Positions 1 through 7,006 are shown, counted from the first letter of the stretch. The stretch is 13,605 bases of DNA from Lachnospiraceae bacterium (GCA_900754855.1 CAAEEI010000086.1:1-13605), one strand, 5' to 3'. Notes: generated by a model from the sequence alone, not told the origin. Translations and numbers: made by a program.

Positions 1-410
1 CCATAGATGTCTATGCATTCTGCCCGCTGTAAAAACTGATTGATTCGGTTCATGCTGTTTTTGGAGAGGGAAAGCCGGGTATTGGTCACCGCCTTATCAT
101 AAAGCACCGGAAGGGTTTTGATAATATCTTCATAGGTACTCTGATCGGTAATGGGTTCATTGGCCAGCAGCCGGTCAATCCGCCTTTGCTGATTCATCTC
201 TTCCACCAGTTTTAATTTAAACTCTTTATACCCGGCCAGTCCGACCTTCTGACAAAGCCGCACCACCGTGGCCTTACTGGTAAAGGTTTCCCTCGCCAGT
301 TCACCGGCAGACAGGGAAGGCACCCTGTCCAGATTGCCCAGAACAAACCGGGCAACTTCTTTTTCATGACCGGTAAAATTTTCTTCTGTTTTTAATTTTT
401 GCAGTAACAT
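1..410 (-). CDS. MurR/RpiR family transcriptional regulator, N-terminal part (cut by window edge)
   Basis: I translated this frame directly. It starts at an ATG (410-408) with an AGGAGA ribosome binding site about 7 bases upstream, and stays open for 136 codons to the window edge, so the C-terminus is missing. Residues about 33-62 (LSAGELARETFTSKATVVRL, then CQKVGLAGYKEF) match the winged helix-turn-helix of the RpiR family, where a Thr/Ser-rich recognition helix is followed by a Gly-Tyr/Phe-x-x-Phe motif. The visible end, CIDIYG near residue 131, looks like the first strand of the SIS domain that binds a phosphosugar in this family. Known members repress or activate sugar, amino-sugar or sialic acid genes. 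The ligand here cannot be told. The gene starts only 20 bases after the stop of the MBL hydrolase, so the two are probably co-transcribed. Confidence 0.9.
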   Translation of the reverse strand, partial: MLLQKLKTEENFTGHEKEVARFVLGNLDRVPSLSAGELARETFTSKATVVRLCQKVGLAGYKEFKLKLVEEMNQQRRIDRLLANEPITDQSTYEDIIKTLPVLYDKAVTNTRLSLSKNSMNRINQFLQRAECIDIY

Positions 411-430
411 CGTATGTCTCCTGTAAGACT

Positions 431-1243
431 TTAAATCTTCAGGGTGAAACCGGAGTAAAATCCTTCCACCATTTCCCCCAGTTCATCCTGAAGAACGTGC
501 AGGGCTTCCTCGCCGGTACAGTGCCCGGTAAAAATCTTTTTTATCTCCCTGTCTCTGATTTTTCCGGCCAGAATCCGGACATCCTCTTCTCCGGTGGCAT
601 GAAGATGAAGTCCCCCAAAAAGCGCATAAATTTTTTTCTCCGGGAAGGTTTTGCTCACTTCTTCCAGAATCTTATCGGCTCCCCCATGGGAACAACTGTT
701 GAAAATAACCAGACCCTTTCTGGTATCAAAGACCAGACTCTGTTCATGGGCAAAAGCATCCTGCTGCCACTGATCGCCTTTTTTTACAAACATCCGGGCT
801 TTTTTTCCGGCTTCCTCCATCCCTTCGCTTTTGTGCGGCAGTAAGAAGATCCCCGGTTCCGGTGAGAAATCTCCGTTGATAAACTGAAAACGACTGGCGT
901 ACCGCTGCAGCAGCCCCGGTTTTATTCCAATATATTTATAGCCTTCTTCGGTTTCCTTATAGCAGTTTTCTTCCGCCCCATCACGAAGATATACTTTGGC
1001 ATGGCCATTTTTTTCAAAAAATGCCTCCAGTCCATCGGCATGATCATAATGGGCATGGGAAAGCACGGCAAAATCAATCTGGGAAAGATCCACGCCCATG
1101 GCCTGCGCGTTTTTCACGAACTCTCCGGTGGTTCCGCCGTCCAGCAAAATATGTTTCTGTCCATACGCAATATAAACAGACAATCCCCATTCCGACAGAA
1201 GATCTCCCCTGGACACATTGTCCATCAGTACCTTTATCTCCAT
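431..1243 (-). CDS. MBL-fold metallohydrolase (COG1237-like), substrate unknown
   Basis: This 270-residue protein belongs to the metallo-beta-lactamase superfamily. The metal-binding motif H-x-H-x-D-H is at residues 63-68 (SHAHYDHADG). Further likely metal or active-site histidines occur in NSCSHGG (near 185), GGLHLH (near 213) and TGHCTG (near 241). The layout, with an N-terminal ILLDGG strand-turn and a C-terminal GGLH...FTGHCTG block, resembles the COG1237 group, some of whose archaeal relatives are annotated in methanopterin biosynthesis. That role is unlikely in this organism. There is no signal peptide, so it should be cytoplasmic. The ATG at 1243-1241 has an A/G-rich stretch with GAGG about 10 bases upstream, a modest site. 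It lies 67 bases after aroC and 20 bases before the RpiR-type regulator. Its substrate cannot be inferred from sequence. Confidence 0.88.
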   Translation of the reverse strand: MEIKVLMDNVSRGDLLSEWGLSVYIAYGQKHILLDGGTTGEFVKNAQAMGVDLSQIDFAVLSHAHYDHADGLEAFFEKNGHAKVYLRDGAEENCYKETEEGYKYIGIKPGLLQRYASRFQFINGDFSPEPGIFLLPHKSEGMEEAGKKARMFVKKGDQWQQDAFAHEQSLVFDTRKGLVIFNSCSHGGADKILEEVSKTFPEKKIYALFGGLHLHATGEEDVRILAGKIRDREIKKIFTGHCTGEEALHVLQDELGEMVEGFYSGFTLKI

Positions 1244-1284
1244 ATCCTTCTCGCCTCTTTTTCTTTTATTTTCTGTATGGATCT

Positions 1285-1301
1285 TCCTGAATAACTCAGG
1301 A
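1285..1301 (-). other. Short hairpin in the aroC to MBL hydrolase gap
   Basis: TCCTGA and TCAGGA form a perfect 6-bp stem with a 5-base loop, 10 bases after the aroC stop. No T-run follows it on the minus strand, so it is not a canonical intrinsic terminator. It could act as a weak mRNA end or processing structure, or be chance. The rest of this 67-base gap shows no convincing promoter. Confidence 0.3.
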
Positions 1302-1310
1302 CGTCCCTTT

Positions 1311-2411
1311 TTATTTCCGGTAAAAATCTCTGATCCGGTCCAGACGACTGCTCATATTCAGAAGAAGACTGTCAAGAACCGTAATGGCCGCCATACTTTC
1401 CACGACAACCACCGCCCGGGGAACAATGATCGGATCATGTCTGCCATGAATAACAATCTCGGTCTCCTCTCTATCCCGGTTTACCGTCTGCTGGAGCGAA
1501 GCAATGGATGCGGTCGGTTTTATGGCTGCCCGAAAGTAAATCTCCGCGCCATCACTCATGCCGCCCAGTACGCCTCCTGCATGATTGGTTTTCTTTTCAA
1601 TCTTCCCGTCCCGGACGCAGAAAGGATCGTTATTTTGCGAACCGGAAGAAAGCGCGGCAGCAAAACCGTCCCCGATTTCAAAACCTTTGACCGCGCCGAT
1701 CGAAAGCACGGCCTGGGCCAAACGGGCATCCAGTTTGTCAAACACCGGTTCCCCGACGCCCACCGGCATCCCGGTAATTCTGCAGGCAACCACGCCGCCG
1801 GCGGAATCTTTTTCCCTCATTCTGGATTCCACGTAGACCGCCGCTTTTCTTGCCGCCTGTACGTCCGGCATGAAAAATGCATTTTCTTCCCGCTGTTCCT
1901 TACACCAGTTTGCCTTGTCAATGCCATATGGGCCTATGGATTCCGTGTAGGCAAAGACCTCAATGCCCATCTCCTTTAAGACTTTGGCTGCAATGGCTCC
2001 TGCCGCCACCCGGGCGATGGTTTCCCGTCCGGAGGATCTTCCGCCGCCCCGGTAATCCCGGAATCCATATTTTTGATCGAAAGTATAATCCGCATGACCC
2101 GGACGGTAAACCTCCGCAATATTGGAATAATCCCTGGAACGCTGGTCCTGATTAAAAATCACCATGGAAATCGGCGTACCAGTTGTCCTTCCTTCGAAAA
2201 CCCCCGACAAAATTTCCACCTGATCGGTTTCCTGCCGTTTGGTCGTATATCTGGACTGTCCCGGTTTTCTCCGGTCAAGGTAGGTCTGAATATCCTCTTC
2301 TTGAAGAGGCAGCCCTGCGGGACAGCCGTCCACAACGACGCCCACTCCTTTTCCATGGGTCTCTCCCCATGATGTCATACGAAATATTGTACCAAATGAT
2401 GATCCTGCCAT
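1311..2411 (-). CDS. aroC: Chorismate synthase
   Basis: This enzyme converts 5-enolpyruvylshikimate-3-phosphate to chorismate, the last step of the shikimate pathway, using reduced FMN. From the chosen start the protein has 366 residues, usual for the family. The N-terminal signature is SFGTIFRMTSWGETHGKG, with the catalytic His at 19 (GETHG in place of the more common GESHG). The second active-site His is at 106 in RPGHADYT. The family block GGGRSSGRETIARVAAGA follows, and the C-terminal block GRHDPIIVPRAVVVVES is present. I chose the ATG at 2411 because AGGAGG lies 7 bases before it and the family normally begins just ahead of the SFGxxF motif. The frame is open upstream to a GTG at 2513 that overlaps the rsmE stop, which would add 34 hydrophilic residues. 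No other shikimate gene is in the window. Confidence 0.96.
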   Translation of the reverse strand: MAGSSFGTIFRMTSWGETHGKGVGVVVDGCPAGLPLQEEDIQTYLDRRKPGQSRYTTKRQETDQVEILSGVFEGRTTGTPISMVIFNQDQRSRDYSNIAEVYRPGHADYTFDQKYGFRDYRGGGRSSGRETIARVAAGAIAAKVLKEMGIEVFAYTESIGPYGIDKANWCKEQREENAFFMPDVQAARKAAVYVESRMREKDSAGGVVACRITGMPVGVGEPVFDKLDARLAQAVLSIGAVKGFEIGDGFAAALSSGSQNNDPFCVRDGKIEKKTNHAGGVLGGMSDGAEIYFRAAIKPTASIASLQQTVNRDREETEIVIHGRHDPIIVPRAVVVVESMAAITVLDSLLLNMSSRLDRIRDFYRK

Positions 2412-2418
2412 CTCGTTT

Positions 2419-2424
2419 CCTCCT
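2419..2424 (-). promoter_or_regulatory. aroC ribosome binding site (decides start)
   Basis: AGGAGG on the minus strand, 7 bases before the ATG at 2411. It supports the shorter aroC reading over the 34-codon in-frame extension that starts at 2513. Confidence 0.75.
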
Positions 2425-2509
2425 GTTTCGTCTGTCTTCTGCTTCCGGGAAGCCTGTCCTGACTCCCCTTTTTTGTTTTCCCCCTGTAGTCGTGTACGAG
2501 ATTTTGCCA

Positions 2510-3262
2510 TCACCCTTCATCGGTATCCAGAAGAAACATCAGGATGGATAACAGCGCCATTCCTGCTGTTTCCGTCCGGAGAATCCGATGTCCCAGAGTC
2601 AGCGGATGTGCGCCGGCCGCGGCAGCCAGTTCCACTTCTTCTTCCTGAAAACCACCCTCCGGGCCAATATAAATCCCCAGACTTTTTTTCTCTTTTACCT
2701 GAGACAGTATCTCCCGGGAATGGGCGATGCCCCGGGCGTCTTCATAAGGAATCACCAGCATATCCAGAGTTTTTCCATAGGCGACGGCTTCCGGAAATGA
2801 CATGACCGGCGTAACTTCCGGCACCAGATTTCTTTTGGATTGTTTGGCAGCGCTTCTGGCAATTTCCTGCCAGCGCTGCACCTTTTTTACCGCCTTTTTC
2901 TCATCCAGTTTCACTACCGCCCGTTTTGAAGCCACAGGAACAATGCGTACTGCGCCAAGTTCCACGGCCTTTTGAATGATCCATTCCATCTTATCGCCTT
3001 TGGGAAGTCCCTGAAAAAGAGTCATTTCCACCGGAAGTTCCCGGCTGTTCCCCTGAATATCTTCAATGGCAGCATATATTTCTCCGGCTGTCATTGCGGT
3101 AATTCTGCACAGATATTCCTTTTCTTTCTCCGGACAGCAAAAGGCAAGCTTTTCTCCTTCTTTCATCCGCAACACATTTCGGATATGATTAACCTCCTGT
3201 TTGCTGGTCACTACAATATCGTTCTCCCGGATGTTCTCCGGTGTGATAAAAAACTGATACAT
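2510..3262 (-). CDS. rsmE: 16S rRNA (uracil-1498-N3)-methyltransferase
   Basis: RsmE methylates N3 of U1498 in helix 44 of 16S rRNA using S-adenosylmethionine. The 250-residue length matches the family. The SPOUT-type C-terminal half carries the hallmark knot motifs: YIGPEGGF (about 199-205) and LGHRILRTETAGMA (about 223-236). The N-terminal part (HIRNVLRMKEGEKLAF) fits the PUA-like RNA-binding domain, and QGLPKGDKMEWIIQKAVELG is another conserved block. The ATG at 3262 follows a GGCAGGAG site. In many Firmicutes rsmE lies directly after prmA, as here with a gap of 40 bases, and the pair forms a ribosome-modification unit. The rsmE stop lies 98 bases ahead of the chosen aroC start. Confidence 0.96.
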   Translation of the reverse strand: MYQFFITPENIRENDIVVTSKQEVNHIRNVLRMKEGEKLAFCCPEKEKEYLCRITAMTAGEIYAAIEDIQGNSRELPVEMTLFQGLPKGDKMEWIIQKAVELGAVRIVPVASKRAVVKLDEKKAVKKVQRWQEIARSAAKQSKRNLVPEVTPVMSFPEAVAYGKTLDMLVIPYEDARGIAHSREILSQVKEKKSLGIYIGPEGGFQEEEVELAAAAGAHPLTLGHRILRTETAGMALLSILMFLLDTDEG

Positions 3263-3302
3263 TTTTTTCTCCTGCCGTGTTTACTTTTCCTCCCGCGGGG
3301 CT

Positions 3303-4274
3303 TCAGACTTTCTGCGGTCTTGCCGTAATGCTTACCCAGTCTTTCATATGATGGATTTCCAGAATTTCAAAATGATTGGCAAGCATCGCTTCTTTTACCG
3401 CTTCCTCCATGGTATTGATGATTCCCGAGGTGATAAAAATGCCGTCCTCGGTTAAAAGAGGAGTCACAATGCCGGATAAAGGAATAATGACGTCAGCCAG
3501 AATATTGGCCACGATGACATCATATCGTTTTCCATGATTTTTCTCATAAAATGCCTTCGCCTCGGTCTCGTCCAGAATATTTACCTGCTGAACCTCTGCC
3601 TTTTTGTCCACCTGATTGATGACAAAATTTTCTTCCGTTGCCCGAATGGCATTTGGATCAATATCTGTGGCCATGGCATGCTCTGCCCCCAGTTTCAGAC
3701 CAATGATCGACAAAATCCCGCTGCCTGTTCCCACATCCAGCAGTTCTGTCTCTGGTTTCACATATTTTTTCAACTGTGAAATACAGAGCTTGGTCGTTTC
3801 ATGGGAACCGCTGCCGAAAGCGGTTCCCGGATCGATCTCAATGACGATGTCTCCTTCTTTCTGATCAGACAGGGTTTCCCAGGTTGGTTTGATCACAATA
3901 TTGTCATCCAGACGGAAAGGTTTAAAAAAGACCTTCCAGTTATTGATCCAGTCTTCTTCTTCCGTTGTCGACAGGGAGATCTGTCCCGTTCCCACCGGGA
4001 GAAAAGCGGATATTTCTTCCAGTTTATTTTTGATGATCTCGATCATGGCTTCCAGATCTTCTTTTTCATCAATATAACAGGAAACTTTCGCCGTGCCATC
4101 ATCGGGAGCAATCTCATCAGGCAGTAAGTCCACGTACATGATCTTACGATCTTCCTCCGACAGAGGAACATGGTCCTCCACTTCCACACCTGCAAATCCC
4201 AGTTCCTGTAATTCATAACTCAGCATATCTTCTGCTGCCGTTGTCGTTTCAATGGTAATCTTATTCCATTTCAT
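3303..4274 (-). CDS. prmA: Ribosomal protein L11 methyltransferase
   Basis: PrmA trimethylates amino groups of ribosomal protein L11 with S-adenosylmethionine. The 323-residue protein has the usual two parts: an N-terminal substrate-recognition domain (about 1-110) and a class I Rossmann methyltransferase domain. Diagnostic motifs are IDPGTAFGSGSHETT (about 150-163), the SAM-binding LLDVGTGSGIL (about 180-190), ATDIDPNAI at the end of the second strand, and VIVANILADVI (about 255), where the N-I-L-A element is the family-specific catalytic region. Its ATG lies only 2 bases after the trxB stop (TAA-CC-ATG) with an AGGA site inside the end of trxB, so translation is probably coupled to trxB. 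Confidence 0.96.
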   Translation of the reverse strand: MKWNKITIETTTAAEDMLSYELQELGFAGVEVEDHVPLSEEDRKIMYVDLLPDEIAPDDGTAKVSCYIDEKEDLEAMIEIIKNKLEEISAFLPVGTGQISLSTTEEEDWINNWKVFFKPFRLDDNIVIKPTWETLSDQKEGDIVIEIDPGTAFGSGSHETTKLCISQLKKYVKPETELLDVGTGSGILSIIGLKLGAEHAMATDIDPNAIRATEENFVINQVDKKAEVQQVNILDETEAKAFYEKNHGKRYDVIVANILADVIIPLSGIVTPLLTEDGIFITSGIINTMEEAVKEAMLANHFEILEIHHMKDWVSITARPQKV

Positions 4275-4276
4275 GG

Positions 4277-5209
4277 TTATTCCTGCCCTTCTGTTTCTGC
4301 CAGATATTCTTCTACGAAATGAGAAGCCACCGCTCCGTCTGCCGCAGCCGTGATTACCTGTCGCATTGCTTTTGTCCTTACGTCACCCACGGCAAATACA
4401 CCGGGAACGTTGGTTCTCGTTGTCTCATCGGCAATAATGTATCCGCTTCTGTCCACATCCACCGCATCTTTAAACAGCTCCGTTGCCGGCGCCCGTCCAA
4501 TGCTGACAAAAACACCATCGCAGTCTATCTGCCGTTCTTCCTCTGTCACCTTGTTTTTTACTTTTATTCCGGTAACTTTATCCCCATAAAGTAATTCCGT
4601 CACTGCGCTGTTCCAGCAAAACTCCACATTTTCCGCCTGCATCAGCGGTTTATGATAAATTTTTTCCGCACGAAGGCTGTCTCTTCGATGCACGAGAATC
4701 ACTTTTTTGCAGATTTTGGAAAGCAAAAGGGCGTCGCCGGCCGCAGAGTTGCCTCCGCCGACCACAACGACTGTTTTTCCTTTATAAAACATCCCGTCAC
4801 AGGCAGCACAGTAGTTGACCCCTCGACCGACCAATTCCTGTTCATTGGCTACGCCCAGTTCTCTTGGATTGGCGCCGGTGGCGATCAGGACGCATTTTCC
4901 CCTGAACACCCCTTCACTGGTATGGATTTCCTTGATTTTTCCTTCCAGCGCAACCTTCTCTACCTCGGCCAGTTCCGTCTGTGCGCCGAAACGTTCCGCG
5001 CCCATCTGCATCTTTTCTCCCAGAGCGAATCCGTCCACGCCTTCGTCAAATCCCGGGTAGTTGTCAATCTGACTGGTGAGAGCCATCTGTCCTCCCGCCG
5101 ATAATTTTTCGATGATCAGGGTATCCATCCCTGCTCTTGCACAATATAAAGCAGCCGTGTATCCGCCAGGGCCGCCGCCGATAATGATTACGTCATATAT
5201 CCGTTCCAT
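4277..5209 (-). CDS. trxB: Thioredoxin reductase, NADPH type
   Basis: This flavoenzyme reduces thioredoxin with NADPH in the cytoplasm. From the chosen start it has 310 residues. It shows the FAD-binding GGGPGG (11-16), the redox-active CAACDG (Cys134 and Cys137), the second Rossmann motif GGGNSAAGDA, the phosphate-binding HRRDSLRAEK that indicates NADPH use, and the C-terminal FAD block FAVGDVRTKAMRQVITAAADGA. The HRRxxxR motif argues against the ferredoxin- or flavin-dependent relatives found in some clostridia. Two in-frame ATGs are possible. The upstream one (5215) touches the GGAGG site with no spacer, while the one at 5209 has a 6-base spacer, so I chose 5209. It follows trxA by about 58 bases and is nearly fused to prmA. 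Confidence 0.95.
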   Translation of the reverse strand: MERIYDVIIIGGGPGGYTAALYCARAGMDTLIIEKLSAGGQMALTSQIDNYPGFDEGVDGFALGEKMQMGAERFGAQTELAEVEKVALEGKIKEIHTSEGVFRGKCVLIATGANPRELGVANEQELVGRGVNYCAACDGMFYKGKTVVVVGGGNSAAGDALLLSKICKKVILVHRRDSLRAEKIYHKPLMQAENVEFCWNSAVTELLYGDKVTGIKVKNKVTEEERQIDCDGVFVSIGRAPATELFKDAVDVDRSGYIIADETTRTNVPGVFAVGDVRTKAMRQVITAAADGAVASHFVEEYLAETEGQE

Positions 5210-5215
5210 GTTCAT

Positions 5216-5220
5216 CCTCC
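5216..5220 (-). promoter_or_regulatory. trxB ribosome binding site (decides start)
   Basis: GGAGG within AGAAGGAGG on the minus strand. It is flush against the first ATG (5215-5213) but 6 bases from the second (5209-5207), which favours the second as the initiator. Confidence 0.65.
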
Positions 5221-5267
5221 TTCTCTTTTCTTTCCCTTCTTTTCAGCAGTACAAAAGGGCAGCGAAT

Positions 5268-5585
5268 TTATCCCAGACATTCTCTGATAAAATTCTCAAT
5301 CTTAGCCTTAGAATCCGGCGCAACGATTTCTCCCTTTTTCTCTCCGTCTTTAAAAATCATCAGAGTAGGCACAACTTCAACGCCATATTCTTTCATCAGT
5401 TCCTCTTCTTCATCAATATTAATGTCTCCGGTCAGAAGAACTTCTTCCTGCTCCTGCGCAATTTTCTTCATGGCCGGTCCGATACGGCGGCAGTAGGTGC
5501 ACCACGGTGCGGAAAACTCTACCAGCGCCGGTTTGTTTCCTTCCAGAACATATTGTCTAAAATTTTCTTTATTTATTTTTATCAT
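5268..5585 (-). CDS. trxA: Thioredoxin with atypical CTYC active site
   Basis: This is a 105-residue single-domain thioredoxin, a cytoplasmic dithiol-disulfide oxidoreductase. The active site is SAPWCTYCRRIGP with Cys29 and Cys32. Classical thioredoxins have WCGPC, so Gly-Pro is replaced by Thr-Tyr. The cis-proline loop is intact (VVPTLMIFKDG, Pro73-Thr74). The position of the buried Asp of E. coli thioredoxin (VDFWA) holds Glu23 (VEFSA), and the Trp of that motif is Ser. The order of the fold, with a C-terminal helix ending IENFIRECLG, is normal. Placement directly before trxB strongly suggests TrxB is its reductant. The ATG at 5585 follows GAGGAG with a 10-base spacer. A more specialised thioredoxin-like role is possible given the changed residues. 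Confidence 0.92.
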   Translation of the reverse strand: MIKINKENFRQYVLEGNKPALVEFSAPWCTYCRRIGPAMKKIAQEQEEVLLTGDINIDEEEELMKEYGVEVVPTLMIFKDGEKKGEIVAPDSKAKIENFIRECLG

Positions 5586-5632
5586 GATGGTATTTCTCCT
5601 CTCTGCACTTTTTCAGATTTTGCTGTTTTTTC

Positions 5633-5641
5633 ATTATAACA
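5633..5641 (-). promoter_or_regulatory. Candidate extended -10 promoter for trxA-trxB
   Basis: The minus strand reads TGT-TATAAT, a perfect -10 hexamer preceded by the TGn extension, about 48 bases before the trxA ATG. No good -35 box is present (TTCCCT at 17 bases is poor), which extended -10 promoters can tolerate. It would drive trxA, trxB and probably prmA, rsmE and aroC. Confidence 0.45.
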
Positions 5642-5666
5642 TAAGGATTTCCGAAAGGGAATGCAT

Positions 5667-6878
5667 TTATCCCAGATCTACCTTATAGTCCCCTGCTTTG
5701 ATCCAGCCTTTTTTCCTCATGTATTTTCCAATAAGCCAGGTCAGAAGAACCGGCAGGAGGAAACACAGGAGAAACAGACCCGCCCAGTCCATGGCGCCGG
5801 GAGCATATCCTTTGGGCATATTGCTCCATCCGGTTAAAATACCGATGGGCCCGACCAGACCGGAAGTTCCCATACCGGAAGAAATTGCCGCCCCGTTGTT
5901 TCTCAACTGGAAGACGCAGGTGGATAGCGGCCCCATGATCAAAGAGGTCAGCACCGGCGGAACCCAGAGTACCGGCTTTTTCATCAGATTAGGCACCTGC
6001 AGCATGGAAGTTCCCAGGCCCTGCGCCACCAGACCGCCAATACCATTATCCGGATAGCTGACTACGGCAAACCCCAGCATATGGGTACAGCAGCCCACCG
6101 TAGCGGCACCGCCAGCCAGCGCCAGTCCATTCCAGACTTCCATGGTCACTGTTCCATCGGCCAGACCGGCAAGAACCGCGCCGCCACTCAGTCCCATAGC
6201 CGCGCAAAGGGCGGCGGAACTGATGGGCAGAGTCAGGGCAATCCCTACCACAGCCGAAACGACCATCCCCATAAACAATGGCTGCAGATTGGTCGCCCAG
6301 CCGATAAATGTTCCCAGAAAATCACAGAGACTCTTGAAAAGCGGCGCTACGGCCATGGCGCATAAAACGCCGGAAAGGGTGGTTACCGCCGGAGTCACCA
6401 GAATGTCGATCTTCGTTTCTTTGGATACCAGTTTTCCCAGTTCACAGGCAAAAATAGTCACAAAGAGAACCGCCAGCGGCCCGCCGGAACCGCCCAGCGT
6501 ATTGGTGGCCTGTCCCACGGCACACAGGGAAAAAAGAACGAGCGGCGGAGCTGCCAGCGCATGACCGATGGCTACCGCCATGGCCGCCCCCGTCATGGCC
6601 GACGCATAATTTCCTGTCTGCCAGATCAGCCAGCACAAATGATCCCCCATGGATATTGTGGAAAGCGTTGCCTTTAATTTTTCTCCTTCCAATCCGGATA
6701 ACAGCAGCATCAGATTGGCAGAACTGATATTTTCCGCCGCCGTTTTTAAAATTGTTCCAATAAGCAGGGACGCAAACAGCCCAAGAGCCATAGCGCCCAT
6801 GGCGTCAATCCCGTACCGCTTACAGGAAATCTCCACGTTTTTCCGTTTTAAAAAGTTTTCCTGTGTCGATTTTTTCAT
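5667..6878 (-). CDS. PfoR-like / PTS EIIC_2-family membrane protein
   Basis: This is a 403-residue polytopic membrane protein with roughly eight to ten hydrophobic segments. A short cytoplasmic N-terminus (KRKNVEISCKRYGIDAMGAM) leads into the first membrane segment. Gly-rich conserved stretches include TNTLGGSGGPLAVLF, LPISSAALCAAMGLSGGA and GTSGLVGPIGILTGW. I recognise this as the family often annotated as PTS sugar transporter subunit IIC or PfoR (EIIC_2), named after the protein next to perfringolysin O in Clostridium perfringens. It has no IIA or IIB domains, and none is encoded nearby. Substrate and true transport activity are unknown. I chose the ATG at 6878 (MKKSTQENF) because CAGGAGGG lies 4 bases before it. 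The frame is open 17 Lys-rich codons further upstream to 6929, with no comparable site. It sits alone between the dnaJ terminator and trxA. Confidence 0.8.
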   Translation of the reverse strand: MKKSTQENFLKRKNVEISCKRYGIDAMGAMALGLFASLLIGTILKTAAENISSANLMLLLSGLEGEKLKATLSTISMGDHLCWLIWQTGNYASAMTGAAMAVAIGHALAAPPLVLFSLCAVGQATNTLGGSGGPLAVLFVTIFACELGKLVSKETKIDILVTPAVTTLSGVLCAMAVAPLFKSLCDFLGTFIGWATNLQPLFMGMVVSAVVGIALTLPISSAALCAAMGLSGGAVLAGLADGTVTMEVWNGLALAGGAATVGCCTHMLGFAVVSYPDNGIGGLVAQGLGTSMLQVPNLMKKPVLWVPPVLTSLIMGPLSTCVFQLRNNGAAISSGMGTSGLVGPIGILTGWSNMPKGYAPGAMDWAGLFLLCFLLPVLLTWLIGKYMRKKGWIKAGDYKVDLG

Positions 6879-6882
6879 TTTT

Positions 6883-6890
6883 CCCTCCTG
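6883..6890 (-). promoter_or_regulatory. Ribosome binding site of the EIIC_2-like gene (decides start)
   Basis: CAGGAGGG on the minus strand, 4 bases before the ATG at 6878. It rules against the in-frame upstream start at 6929. Confidence 0.75.
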
Positions 6891-6908
6891 TTGCTTTTTC
6901 TTTTTGTT

Positions 6909-6937
6909 ATCATAGCCTTTCTTACCCAAAAAGACAA
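6909..6937 (-). promoter_or_regulatory. Candidate sigma-A promoter of the EIIC_2-like gene
   Basis: On the minus strand TTGTCT (6937-6932) and TATGAT (6914-6909) are separated by exactly 17 bases. This lies just downstream of the dnaJ terminator and about 30 bases before the chosen start codon, giving the transporter-like gene its own transcription start. Confidence 0.6.
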
Positions 6938-6949
6938 GATAACTTTAGC

Positions 6950-7006
6950 AAAAAAACCCATAAGCTGCCGCCCGATCTGCATCGGGCTGTCCCGCCTATG
7001 GGTTTT
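6950..7006 (-). terminator. Intrinsic terminator after dnaJ, nested hairpin
   Basis: The outer stem AAAACCCATA (7006-6997) pairs with TATGGGTTTT (6962-6953). Inside it a second perfect stem GCCCGAT/ATCGGGC (6987-6981 with 6976-6970) closes a 4-base loop. The minus strand ends in a run of 7 T (6956-6950). It starts 3 bases after the dnaJ stop. The matching A/T flanks mean it could also work in the other direction. Confidence 0.88.

Noticed and set aside
1285..1301. Intrinsic terminator after aroC
   Set aside because: The 6-bp stem has no T-run on the minus strand, so I listed it only as a hairpin of unknown role.
1218..1979. 253-codon plus-strand frame opposite aroC
   Set aside because: The translation is rich in Arg, His, Pro and Phe with no recognisable domain, and it lies entirely over the well-supported aroC gene and the gap before the MBL gene.
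4652..5639. Plus-strand frames opposite trxB and trxA (150 and 187 codons)
   Set aside because: They mirror conserved trxB and trxA codons, lack a convincing start site and show no motif.
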